Below are positions 21,228 through 31,491 of a stretch of 64,000 nucleotides of DNA, one piece after another. This DNA comes from Shinisaurus crocodilurus (Eukaryota; Chordata; Lepidosauria; Squamata; Shinisauridae): NCBI GenBank assembly GCA_021292165.1, contig CM037876.1:312740492-312804491 (forward strand), written 5' to 3'. Position 1 is the stretch's first letter. Each line of letters opens with the position of its first letter. A program made the translations under genes and the position numbers. The notes beneath the pieces were generated by a model. The model worked only from the letters and a program-made list of their open reading frames with translations, was not told the origin of the DNA and did not search any database.

Positions 21228-21953
21228 TGTGAAGGACCAGCACCCGGGTCCTATGCGTGAGTTCGGCACTTAGCGGGTTAACCGGCACTGAGTTACAGCC
21301 CGTACAAGCAAGTGAAACCGACTAGGAGGTTTGCGTACACAAGAGGAAACTAGAGCCCTTTAAATGACCAAATAAGGCTTTATTTATTTACACAAGATAC
21401 GGAGCAGAACTAACAGCTTTCTAGGAATACTATAATGTCAACACAACCTGAGGTGACCTCTACGTTTATCAATGAAACAGGCTCCCAGGTTAGTGCAGTG
21501 GTATTAGTCAGTTACCTTAGACTAAAGACTTTACGCTAGTCAATTTCAGCCTGGCTCCGGGTCGGCCGATCCGGGGATGAGAACAGCTTACTCCAGCCGC
21601 CGCTTGGAGGATGAACCTTGTTCCAGAGCACCCTGTGTTCCCAACAACCCCTCACAGGAAGAGAGAGGGGTTTTCTACCCCTGAGTTTCCCGCTCTCCCC
21701 ACCCTCCAGGTCAGGTGGGGGCTTATGCCTGCCCCTTCGTATCAGGTGGGCTTATTCCTGCCCGGGAAGAAGGTGACGTACTGGGTACTTTACAGCTCTT
21801 TGAGACTGCCCTGATAGTTTGATGGTCTTGATGGTCCTTTCTTGGGTTTTGTGGAATTCAACCGAGACTCTCCAACTGTTGGGGATGCTGGTCTGTCTGG
21901 CTGCTTCCCTGTAACTCAATCCCCCCTCCTCGCCCCCCTCCCCTGGACGGAGG

Positions 21954-21988
<35 letters not shown>

Positions 21989-22018
21989 CATGCATACTCG
22001 TGTCAGGCTTTCTCCACG
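21228..22018 (-). mobile_element. Solo LTR (791 bp), same family as 2292-3090
   Basis: Read on the minus strand it starts cGTGGAGAAAG and ends GGTCCTTCACA, flanked by ataat at 21223-21227 and 22019-22023. The poly(A) signal aataaa (minus) lies near 21380-21395. A (TG)n tract (21955-21983) lies inside. The first base pair of the canonical TG is mutated to CG. Confidence 0.75.
21955..21983. repeat. (TG)n microsatellite inside the LTR
   Basis: Uninterrupted TG run. Confidence 0.9.
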
Positions 22019-22023
22019 ATAAT

Positions 22024-22740
22024 ATATAGTATACGGTACATTCAAATAATCCCCCTTCTGGTTAAGTAGTTCTACCTATTTTGACTTGCTGAAAAGGGGA
22101 GGCCGCCGCACAGGAGCACATTATGGGAAGAGAGCTTCCTTCTTCAGCCCCTCAAGAAGATGTCACAGTAGGTCCATCCCCAACTGTGTGATTGAGCCAT
22201 TCAGGTGTGAATTACAGAGGAAATGCGTATGAATGGAAATGAGTTACGGATAAAATGGGTTCCATTTCAGGCAACACACATCTCAATGAGAAACTTGATT
22301 AGCTGGAAAGGGATGGATGGAGTCAAAGCTGGCAGACCTACAAAGATTTTTTTTTTTAAAAAAAAGGTCTCCAGGAAGAATCAAAAGTGGAACTAAGGCA
22401 GGGATGTGTGACCCAGATGCTGGGCCTGGGAGGGGCAGAGCCGACGGGATCTCTCTCTCTCTCTCTCCACCATCGCATAATGTCACCCATCAGCCTCGTG
22501 TACAGGAGGGAAGTGAGGCTGGAAGGAACCCAAACGTTTTGAGCCAAACCATAATTTCCGCCCTCTGGGAGACCAAATGAGACACCTGCCAATAGCACTG
22601 CTAGCTATATAATTTAGCCTGTTTCTTCACAGTACTCAGCGTGTCCTTAAAACATCTCTTTTCTGTACATTGGGGGTGGGTGGGGGGGAAGTGTTGATAG
22701 ACAGAAGAATCTTCCCACAAGGCGGCATTTCCACAGGCTT
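22024..22740. other. No recognised feature
   Basis: A short (CT)n run at 22450-22467 and poly(A)/poly(T) tracts near 22348-22366; otherwise unexplained. Confidence 0.35.
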
Positions 22741-22961
22741 ATTTTATTTATTATTACATTTATATCCCGCCTTTCCCCCTCTTGCAAGGAACCCAGGCGG
22801 CTCCCACGGTCCTCCTCTTCTTCTCCATTTTATCCTCACAACAACCCTGTGAGGTAGGTTAGGCTGAGAGTTAGTGTCTGGCCCAAAGTCACCCAGTGAG
22901 TTTCATGGCTGAGCGGGGACTAGAACCCTGGCCTCCTGAGTCCCAGTCCAACACTCTAACC
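22741..22961 (-). mobile_element. Sauria SINE, copy 3, 5' end missing
   Basis: Antisense: tail side at the left (tatatcccgcctttccccc), middle 'cctcacaacaaccctgtgag', ending at 'gtccaacactctaac'. The head stops exactly at the MITE at 22962, and SINE sequence does not resume on the other side. Confidence 0.85.
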
Positions 22962-23095
22962 CAGTGTTCTCCAACCTTGGGTCCCCAGATGTTTTTGGCC
23001 TACAACTCCCAGCATGCCCCAGCCAGCACGCTGGCTGGGGCATGCTGGGAGTTGTAGGCCAAAAACATCTGGGGACCCAAGGTTGGAGAACACTG
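22962..23095. mobile_element. Palindromic hAT-like MITE, copy 5 (134 bp)
   Basis: Both arms are consensus. The flanks ctctaacc / gactagag do not match, so one side was probably lost by deletion or recombination, which also explains the truncated SINE. Confidence 0.9.
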
Positions 23096-23103
23096 GACTA
23101 GAG

Positions 23104-24075
23104 CATGGATAAGGGTTTTAGCTAGGGATTGGCTAGGTAGTGAGATGAAAGGGAGGATTTAGGACAGGCTTGCACTGACCTAGTCACCATGGGCGACCAG
23201 GAATTCCATGCAAGTGAGTGAGCGGAGAGGTGGAGGAGGGATGGAACAGGATCTGACCCTCCTCTGTGCCCAGTGTACAAATCAAGCAGCTTATCCGAGG
23301 AGGGAAGCCCCATGCCCCATTGCAGATGTTGCCTCGCGAAATGGCAGCATGGAAAATACACCCCAAAGCCAAAGACCATAAAGGGAAGAGGAAGTAGCAA
23401 CGATGGATGTGTGTTTCCATCTTTTATTCCAGCAACATCTTGCTCATAGCACAGGGTGGATATTTATATTTCCACAGTTTAGAAAGAGCAGAAGGGCTCA
23501 TCTCTTGGATATCTTCAGCGTGTATATTTTGAGTCTGTTATATAAGCACCTAAGAAAAGCAGAAAGATGCCCTTCTCTTGATGCCTTATCCCGAGGGGGT
23601 CTCAAACAAAGCGGATAGCATCATTCAAAGTAATTGAATACAAATTACATGTTAAAACGTCAAATGCACAAATAAATATTCTATTAAAAGCTTATTTGAA
23701 CCACTAAATCCGTTGCTCAGAGGAGGTAGCCTTTCAAAAGCTCAGGCTTTCTCGGACATTTGGAAGGGGAAAAGGTGCTGATGAGTGTCCACCAGGAACT
23801 CGTTTAGATTGGTTTTCTCTGTTTGCGCTAGGGGTGTCTTGATGGTGGTGGGTGGGGTGTATTGTTATGGAGGTACTGCTCTCCGGGGTGTAGGGGGGTA
23901 TTGCTCAACCTTCCTGGGCTTCCGTTGCCCCTGTGTCATGTCCGTGGGACTTTTACAAGAGCTGTTCCCCACTGCTAAAGGAGTTCCCCCTGTGACCCCA
24001 GGAAGGACCTATCTCGGGTTACCGACCTGGACCTTCAGTATGGTGGCCATGTATCCTACCTGACAGAGGACAGTA
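23104..24075. other. No recognised feature
   Basis: No gene or repeat recognised. Confidence 0.35.
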
Positions 24076-24083
24076 CTCTGTTT

Positions 24084-24203
24084 CAGCCTTCCCCAACCCG
24101 GTGCTCTCCAAATGTGTTGGACTGCAACTCCCATAATCCCCCAGCCAGCTTATGGGAGTTGTAGTTCAACACACCCCGTAAGGCACCACCTTGGGGAAGG
24201 CCA
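24084..24203. mobile_element. CAGCCTTCCCCAACC-type palindromic element
   Basis: Starts cagccttccccaacc, contains tgtgttggactgcaactccc and a returning arm (gggagttgtagttcaacaca, ttggggaaggcc). TSD ctctgttt / ctctgtct agrees at 7 of 8, consistent with a hAT-like element. Confidence 0.75.
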
Positions 24204-24476
24204 CTCTGTCTTGAAGGTGGCTTGCATTTGAAGGGCTGTCCAATTCATGTCCTGTGTGAAGATAAGGAGCCTTCCGAAGGGCGAGCAGGAAACGACCTCG
24301 GAAATGGCTCAACAGTAGTTAGCAGCCCCCGGCCAGCAGACTGAGCTATCGGGCACAGGGATCACGTCTTCCCCACTGAGCTATCGGGCACAGGGATCAC
24401 GTCTTCCCCACTATGGTGAGAAGGATTATATTTATATTTAAAATTATAGGAATGATTTCTAAATGTGCCTCTATAC

Positions 24477-24647
24477 CAGTGTTCTCCAACCTTGGGTCCC
24501 CAGATGTTTTTGGCCTACAACTCCCAGCATGCCCCAGCCTAAAACCCGGATCTCCCATGTCCAGTCCAATACTCCAGCGTAGCTGGCTGGGGCATGCTGG
24601 GAGTTGTAGGCCAAAAACATCTGGGGACCCAAGGTTGGAGAACACTG
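24477..24647. mobile_element. Palindromic hAT-like MITE, copy 6, with foreign loop
   Basis: Exact TSD ctctatac (24469-24476, 24648-24655). The two arms are consensus. The loop holds ~37 extra bases beginning aaaacccggatctccc and ending agtccaatactcc, which resembles antisense Sauria SINE (compare 46068-46100). Confidence 0.9.
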
Positions 24648-24655
24648 CTCTATAC

Positions 24656-25424
24656 TTATAAATTAACACGTGTACATTTAATGCAAATCTGTCTCCTTTT
24701 CTGTCCTCTTTTTTTGGGGGTGATGCATGTCCTCTTTGGGGGTGATGTTCAAGTGGCATACAATATAACAAACGTTACCCCAGCTTTCAGGTTCTGTGTG
24801 TAGGAAGGAACAGAGAGCCAGTGTGAGAGAGCACCACTTCTCAAAGTCCTGGTCGTCAGGACAAGCTCTGTAATCCCCTATTCCTGGGAGGTGAGATTGT
24901 GGACTGTGCTGGGTTGGACTTTTTCCTGTAGTGCTGCTACAAGTAGGGAATGCCGCCACATCCCAAAGCTGAGGTTCTGCTCCTTGGGGGGTCTGCATAC
25001 CCAAGTACCATTCTCCCTCACTTATTACCCATAACTGGACCGTTCGCAACTACTTGCTTAGGTGTTCTATTTCATTCACATATAATGATATCCCTCTGAA
25101 ATGACCAAAAGACCCTGGGTTGTGTGTCCCCCCCCCTTTTTTTTTGTTCCTGATTCAACATTTGGTCTCTTCCAGCGAGATTTCAGGGCCCACGGCCATC
25201 TGTCTGGCAGTTTGTTTCCTTGGATTTCAGAAGGTAGGAAGGAAGTAACCCCTGCAAACAGATCACCTCATCTCTGGGCCGTGCAGCAAAGCTGCCCAGA
25301 ACCTGGGAAAGTGTCATTATAATGCAATCAAATATATTAAATAACTTGATAAATTAAAAAAAAAAAACCCCACCCAACTCATGGCTAAGTCTGTGGGGAG
25401 GAGGCACAGGGATAACTGAGCCCC
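24656..25424. other. No recognised feature
   Basis: Nothing identified. Confidence 0.35.
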
Positions 25425-25597
25425 TGCTTAAAGTCACTGGGTGACTTTGGGGCAGTCCCTGACTCTCAGCCTAACCTACCTCACAGGGTTGTTGTGAGGA
25501 TAAAATGGAGAGGAGGAGGAGGATTCTGTAAGCCGCCTTGGGTTCCTTGCAGGAAAAAAGGCGGGGTATAAATATAAATAAATAAATAAATAAATAG
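25425..25597 (+). mobile_element. Sauria SINE, copy 4, 5'-truncated
   Basis: Starts at 'cactgggtgactttggggc' without the tRNA head, keeps 'cacagggttgttgtgagga' and the ggcggggtataaat tail with AAAT repeats. Confidence 0.85.
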
Positions 25598-25627
25598 GAA
25601 GCCAATTATAGTTGGGAAGGAATAGAT

Positions 25628-25750
25628 CAGCCTTCCCCAACCTGCTGCCTTCCAGATGTATTGGACTACAACTCCCAGCATTCCTGCCCATTGGCCATGC
25701 TGGCAGGGGCTTCTGGGAGTTGAAGTCCAAATCTGGTGATCTACCTTCTG
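25628..25750. mobile_element. CAGCCTTCCCCAACC-type element, decayed
   Basis: 'cagccttccccaacctgctg' and 'attggactacaactcccag' on the left, 'tgggagttgaagtccaaat' on the right. The right terminus is not clear. Confidence 0.65.
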
Positions 25751-26160
25751 CCCACCCCTGTGCTACACAATAGACTTAGGCTGGTTTAATGGTCATTGCC
25801 TCTCAGCAAGGAACACCAGAAACTGTCATTTTGTGCCGCAGGGCGGTGTGGATCTCTCTCACTGAGAAGTCTCAGCACCCTCCCCAAACAATTACTGGTA
25901 TAAAACCAACTCGTCTGTAGGATGGTTGGTTGAAGCACTTGGTTCCACAGCCTTAATCTGCATTATCTTTGTGCTCTCCACCCCAACCCTCAGCCAAATA
26001 ATTATTTTGGGACCTTGCAGCAGGAGTTAAGTCAAATGGAACATAGGGACACATCCCCACTGTGGAAGGTTCTATGGCAAGGTGTTGCTTTTATTTTTCC
26101 AGAAAGGGCCTTTTAAATCCGGGCTTTTCTAAGATGTCTTTGTTTTTAGAGGTTGCAACC
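25751..26160. other. No recognised feature
   Basis: Nothing identified. Confidence 0.35.
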
Positions 26161-26168
26161 CTCTATTG

Positions 26169-26239
26169 CCTACGCTGGCTGGGGCATGCTGGGAGTTGTA
26201 GGCCAAAAACATCTGGGGACCCAAGGTTGGAGAACACTG
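26169..26239. mobile_element. Palindromic hAT-like MITE, copy 7, one arm only
   Basis: Only the right arm remains (gctggctggggcatg ... ggttggagaacactg), yet the exact TSD ctctattg is present on both sides (26161-26168 and 26240-26247). The left arm was therefore lost after insertion, or the deletion was made during it. Confidence 0.85.
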
Positions 26240-26247
26240 CTCTATTG

Positions 26248-26788
26248 TTAGATGGAGGGATAAAAAAAAATTAAGGCTTATATGATGACTAGTCTGTGCC
26301 TCCCATCCTGGCTGCAAATGACTTCGTAAGCAACTCTCCCACTCACATTCAACGCAGATTCTGACAAGTCATTTCCCACCCACATGCTGCACATCAGTGA
26401 AGCTGGAGGAGTGTGTGTGTGTGTGTGTGTGTGTAGGGTGGGATGACAGAACATGCATTCTTGGTCAATGAAGGATCTCACGGTAATCCAGTAGGTTAGA
26501 TAGATTTCCAATGCAGAAATTGTAGTTTTGCTGGTGCAGATGATTAGCCCAGACCCACCTTCTGCCCAACTCTACCAGTTACTTTCTGTCAGTGGGGGGG
26601 AAATGGCTGGACAAGAACATTCTTGTGCAAGCTAGCCAGGAATGGGACGCACATCCCGCTGAACATCGCTGCCTTTGGGTGCGCTTCTGATTTCCACCCA
26701 CACTTCCTGCTACATCAGAAGCTGCGTTAGACCAGCTCAGGCTCTTTGTTCATCCAGCCCAAAATCATCTCTCTCGGTGGGAAGGGGG
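26248..26788. other. No gene; (GT)n at 26411-26434 and SINE fragment at 26711-26760
   Basis: 'catcagaagctgcgttagac' resembles the 5' part of the antisense tRNA-like SINE at 27845. Confidence 0.45.
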
Positions 26789-26828
26789 CTGCTGGGAGCC
26801 AGGTACAGCCCTGGCTCCCAGCAGCCTA
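26789..26828. repeat. Short perfect inverted repeat
   Basis: ggctgctgggagccagg and cctggctcccagcagcc are 17-bp perfect arms around a spacer of about six bases. Confidence 0.8.
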
Positions 26829-26939
26829 GGCAGGGGCAAACCAGTACCGAGGTAGGCTGCTACCCCCACTTACATCTACCTCAAGACTGAGCCGGGGGGC
26901 TCTCAGACCTTGCAAGGCACTCCTCGGGCTTAGAAATAA

Positions 26940-27460
26940 AGAGTCCAAGCTGGCACCCTCCTATTTCCAGCCCTAGGCCTGAAATTTTAAACAGCAGCAA
27001 TTAACCAAACAGGAGACTCTGGGTTTTGTACTAAGGCTTACTTGGGAGGAAGCACACACACAGCTCTTGAGGTAGCTGTGAAGTTGATCTACACAGGGTA
27101 AGGGGGAAAGGAATAAAAAGGCATACAAGAACCAGAGTATCTTTTGGAAACAAGAAAGAGTTCAGACGAAATATAACAAACGTTACCTAAGCTTGCCATA
27201 TACATTACCTAAGCACGGGTCTTCCAATAGGACAGGACCTGTGATCCGAAGAGTCATAAGCCTGCAGGCAAGTTGAAGCATGAAGATGAAGACTACTGCA
27301 GTCCCCTCCTTTTTAAGCTCAAGCCCCAAGAAGTTCCTTACTAGCCAATCACAGCTGCCTACTAGAACAGCGTTCCCAAATCCTAAAGGGGGTGGAGGTA
27401 AAGCTTCCCACAGGAACACAGCTGAGAACATTTGATCCAATTAACCAAGTCTTACTCTGG
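26940..27460 (-). mobile_element. Possible LTR (ends not defined)
   Basis: On the minus strand a CCAAT-type tgattggct (near 27346) lies upstream of a TATA-like ttaaaaagg (near 27309), the spacing of an LTR promoter. No TG...CA boundaries with a TSD were found. Tentative. Confidence 0.3.
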
Positions 27461-27844
27461 CCATGAAGCTAGAGACCTCTCGAGATAACAGTCATGCGGG
27501 TGGTTGTATCAGTGCATGCAACTTCAGCCTGGCCAAATGGAGTCTTACAAGCAGTTAAGAGCACAAAAAGTAAGCGGGGTTCATGACAGCCAGCAACAGC
27601 CATTCTCCTGGACCTCAGGCAGAAAGAACCTTTCTCATTGCCTGCTACCTGATACATCTGGAGGGCACCGTATTGGGGGAAACTGCCTTATAGCCTAGCA
27701 AATGTATTGTGATATGGGCTTGCGTGTTGGATGCATGCAAAGTGACTCCCTCCTTTAGGCTTTTGGTCATTGATGGGGGACAGTGGGCACTGATGCACCA
27801 GTGAAGGTTCCAGGCATCTGAAGTGTGTGAGCCCTGCCGAGGAG

Positions 27845-28025
27845 CATCAGAAGCTGCCTTATACGGAGTCAGTCCCTTGGGCTATCTAGACCAGGCAGTA
27901 TTCTCAACACCGACTGGCACCAAGGGCTCTCCAGGGTTTCAGGGGCAGGATTCCTTCTTGGCCCTACCTGGAGATACCAGAGATGGAACCTGAGACCTTC
28001 TGATGCAAAGGGCTCAGTGGCAGTG
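27845..28025 (-). mobile_element. tRNA-like SINE, antisense copy
   Basis: 'gaagctgccttatacgg', 'ctccagggtttcaggggcag' and the decayed B-box region 'gatggaacctgagacc' match 47935-48150. Confidence 0.7.
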
Positions 28026-28284
28026 TGTTATGAGTAGATATAATAATAACCATCTGGTTATGAGTGTGTGGCTCACGAGAAAAGCCACAGCAGGCCCCAA
28101 ATAGCAAGTTGGGTAAGCTTGCTTGGGTTCATGGAAATGATTAGCTAAGCCCTTCATTGGACTGGCCAGGCGAGAGACGGTCTGAATGGAGAGTGATTGG
28201 GAACCTGATGCATGAATGGGCAGTGGCTTGAGAGTCTTGCAATAGTCAGATCAACACACATGGCCTCCCTCAAGGCACAGGAGA

Positions 28285-28464
28285 GACTTTCCTGAAAAGG
28301 AACTGGCTCAGCTCAGCTTGTCTGAGCGTGGAAAGCTAAGCAGGGTCAAGCCTGGTTATTACTTGGATGGGAGACCCCTCCTCTAGTTTCCTGCATCGAG
28401 CAGGGGGTTGGACTCGATGGCCTTGTAGGCCCCTTCCAACTCTATGATCTATGAAATCTATGAA
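28285..28464 (+). mobile_element. SINE with 5S rRNA-like head and CR1-like tail
   Basis: 'ggaaagctaagcagggtcaa' and 'ttacttggatgggagacc' match the internal promoter region of vertebrate 5S rRNA. It is joined directly to 'gagcagggggttggactcg' and 'ctatgatctatgaa', a CR1-type 3' tail. A second copy lies antisense at 34081-34245. Confidence 0.85.
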
Positions 28465-28465
28465 C

Positions 28466-28927
28466 TAAGAACAGTCCTGCAAAAGGATGGCCTCCCCACA
28501 ATAGAAGGATTCAACCGGGAACTTAAACTCATCAAGTAAGGAGAGAACCCACAAAAGGTTTTTCATACAACACCCATCAAGGGCTAAAGCCTCACACAAA
28601 AGATAAGATACCCTCTCCGCCACAGGCACACAAAAGACAGAGCGTCTGGCAGTGATTAAGAACGTCAGGGAGACAAGGACAGCCCTTGCCCAAGGAAAGG
28701 TATAAGGACTGAGGGTTTAGTAATGAGAAGGTGTCCTTGGGAGAGGGAGCCATCATAAGTTGTCTGGCACGCTGGCATGTCGAGACGCAGGCCTCTTGAT
28801 TACCTCCTGCCTCCACAGGACTATGGTTGGGGATCCACCGCAAGGACCACCAACAGACAAGGTAGTAAGCGGGACTTCTTTCTTTCACCATCCTTTTAGG
28901 CGGAAGCCTTTCTTCCACCCCCTTTCT
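28466..28927. other. No recognised gene
   Basis: The sequence either side of the MITE at 28936 may be one LTR-like unit: 'aattaaacaactctttattt' at 29217 resembles an LTR poly(A) region. The ends are not found. Confidence 0.3.
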
Positions 28928-28935
28928 ATCTAGAG

Positions 28936-29056
28936 CAGTGTTCTCCAACCTTGGGTTCCCAGATGTTTTTGGCCTACAACTCCCAGCATGCCCCAGCCAG
29001 CGTAGCTGGGAGTTGTAGGCCAAAAACATCTGGGGACCCAAGGTTGGAGAACACTG
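28936..29056. mobile_element. Palindromic hAT-like MITE, copy 8 (121 bp)
   Basis: The right arm lacks ~14 bp next to the loop (gctggggcatgctg), so the hairpin is asymmetric. TSD atctagag / ctctagag, 7 of 8. Confidence 0.9.
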
Positions 29057-29064
29057 CTCTAGAG

Positions 29065-30660
29065 GCTTCTGGGGCAAACAGGGACTCCTTTTCCTCAGAA
29101 CTATAGTGTGCTTGCAATGGCCCAGGTGGCCCAGGTGTACTTTGTGGCCTGAAATCATTGGGTTTACTGTACTACCAGAAGTAAGACGCTGTACCTGCTC
29201 TATATATTTCATCTTTAATTAAACAACTCTTTATTTCTGACATCCGTGTGTGTGTGTGTTCAGTGTTAAAGGGCAAAGCGCGCACTTCGCCCAGCTGCAC
29301 GCGTCTTTACTCCAGCCAAATATCCCAAACCTTTTGCAAGAGTGTGGGGTTATCCCCTCTTCCTTACGGGAATTTTACGCCCAGATTATCTGTTGTAACA
29401 AGAGCATCTATTGACCCTCTCCCAACAGCAAGGATACCAAAGACCCTCTGCTAAATTTCCATGGCTAACTGAAACCACAGGGTGCTTATATGACACTGTG
29501 CATGAATGCTCTTGCGTGATTGGCCAGTGCACGGGCTAGATGAGAGAGTCCCCAGGCTGCCTCTGCATGTTATTTGAGTTTATGCTTATATCCTGGGCTC
29601 CCTTTCCCCCTCGTTTGCTCAAAAACTCAGAGTGCTTCCTGTGGGGACATTCTTGCGGTCTCCCCCATCAGGTCCACTCCTGTTTTGCTTCAACAGCGTC
29701 AAGAGCATCAGGTGGTCCCGGAATATTCACAGGGCCACCAAGGGCCCTCTGAGTGACAGGGGATTGAGACTGGCTGCCCCGCCCTGTCCAGAGGGGGAGT
29801 TGCCAGTGACACCGAGCCAGGGTCAGCTGACCTGAGTGTGTGTGTGTGTGTGAGCGGCTGATGGGGACAGAAAAGAACGCTCTCCGGAGGGCCTGGGTGC
29901 ATCCAGTTAGTCTCTGAAAAGCCCAGGCACAGCACCAGGCCATGCGGGAACCATGTGGAAGGAACAGTCTCCAGGGAGAACAGCTAGATGCCCAGAGAGA
30001 TTTGATGCCCTGAAGATTGTCATCAAGATCCCCAAAAACCCTCGTCCTCGGAGGATCCCGACCTCTCAACCACAGAAGAAGAGGCTCCGGAGTTAACTGT
30101 TCAGGGAGGGGACTCTGTTACAGAAAGGCATCATGAGGCTGCCACCTCCTCAGGACCCAGGTCTCCAGAAAGACCCCAGGGACCTGCCCCCTGTGTCTAG
30201 AGGAGTCACATTGCCATCCTCAGACTCTGGCCATGAAGGCATTAGCAATGCCACCGCCAGACCAGGACCCTTTAAGAGAAAAGGCCTTAGCCATTGTGGA
30301 GGTGGGACTCACCAGCCTAAAGTAAGCCAAAACCTCCACTTAAGGCTGAGTCACAGTCTGCTGTTTGTTGGAGCAATGCACAGGGTGAGATTGCACATCA
30401 CGATCAGCCAGCGTGAAAATAAGCCATGGCGGGTTGTTTGTTTGCTACTCCTGACAGACAATTGGGCAGGTTGTGCCTTGCCATGGCTTGTTTTCCCCTT
30501 AGTCCTCCAGCCTGCTCTCTGCATGTACCCCAGTATCCTTTGAGGCACAACACCTCTCATATCCTCATCCCTACAGAGGGAAACATTTCCAGCTTCTCAC
30601 CCTGTTCTGATCACTACCCCTTTTCTGTGCAGTTTTTCCATTCGCAACCTTTTCTTTTTC
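29065..30660. other. No recognised gene
   Basis: Contains short (GT)n runs (29246-29260, 29838-29852). 30000-30300 is a glutamate/serine/proline-rich frame on + that ends without a recognised domain, possibly decayed retroelement coding sequence. Confidence 0.35.
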
Positions 30661-31236
30661 CAGTGCTTCGGAAGTATGCAAATAGGTTCAGGATTGTTTT
30701 TTTTCATTTTTGCTTTTCTGTCGTTTGCAAATGTGCGCATTTGCTTGTCCGCTATTTACTGTCTTTTGTCTTATCAGCAGTACAGATCAATATCCCCTCT
30801 GCATGTGTTGAAATCCCACTTGTCAATTTCAACCTCTCACTGTATTACATCTTGAACTGACACTTGTCAGTTCCCTCCCCCACTTTGCACTTCCCTTGAC
30901 CCCGAACTCTGAAAGTGGTGGCTGAATGAGATGGAGCTATTGGGGCGGGCAGGTGTAATTAATGTGGGGGTATGGGTGTGTAATTACCGTGCAAATGGGT
31001 TTTGGGGGGGCTTTTTAATTTTATCTTTCTGTCATTTGCAAGTGTACAGTTCAAGAGATAATACAGTGAGAGGATGAAACTGACAAGTGGGATTTCAAAA
31101 CATACAGAGGGTATATTGAAATGTACTGCTAAGGCAAAAGAAAGTACCGGTAAACAGCGGACAGGTAAAATGTGCGTACTTGCACACTTGTGAATGACAG
31201 GGGGGGGAAGCCCATTTGCGTACTTCCAAAGCACTG
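30661..31236. mobile_element. 576-bp inverted-repeat element, CAGTGCTT ends
   Basis: The arms at 30661-30860 and ~30990-31236 are imperfect inverted repeats of about 200-250 bp: both strands read 'cagtgctt.ggaagta.gcaaat' at the tip and give matching translations (IEIPLV-like and LSLYY.LN). CAGTG...CACTG ends suggest hAT. The right end abuts an AAG microsatellite, so no TSD can be read. Confidence 0.7.
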
Positions 31237-31311
31237 AAGAAGAAGAAGAAGAAGAAGAAGAAGAAGAAGAAGAAGAAGAAGAAGAAGAAGAAGAAGAAGA
31301 AGAAGAAGAAG
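31237..31311. repeat. (AAG)n microsatellite
   Basis: About 25 GAA/AAG units. Confidence 0.95.
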
Positions 31312-31491
31312 ATAGGTTGCTACTGAGTTACAGGCATTCCCAAGTGTCATTTCTGTATTGACGGAGGTGCAGACAGCACCAACGAGGGAGGAGAGAGGTG
31401 GCAGTGATGACATGGGGAGGAGTGGCTGTATCTTCAACTGCTCTTGCCAGGTGGCTCTGTAGCTGCTTGGGACAAGCCACTCACAAGTCAC

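Noticed and set aside
22962..23095. Stem-loop RNA gene (pre-miRNA-like hairpins) at MITE copies
   Set aside because: Perfect long hairpins could be transcribed and processed, but nothing in the sequence shows a promoter or a miRNA-type imperfect stem; left as a transposon.
28320..28375. 5S rRNA gene
   Set aside because: Only the internal part resembles 5S rRNA; the rest is a CR1-like tail, and a second copy has the same fusion, so it is a SINE.
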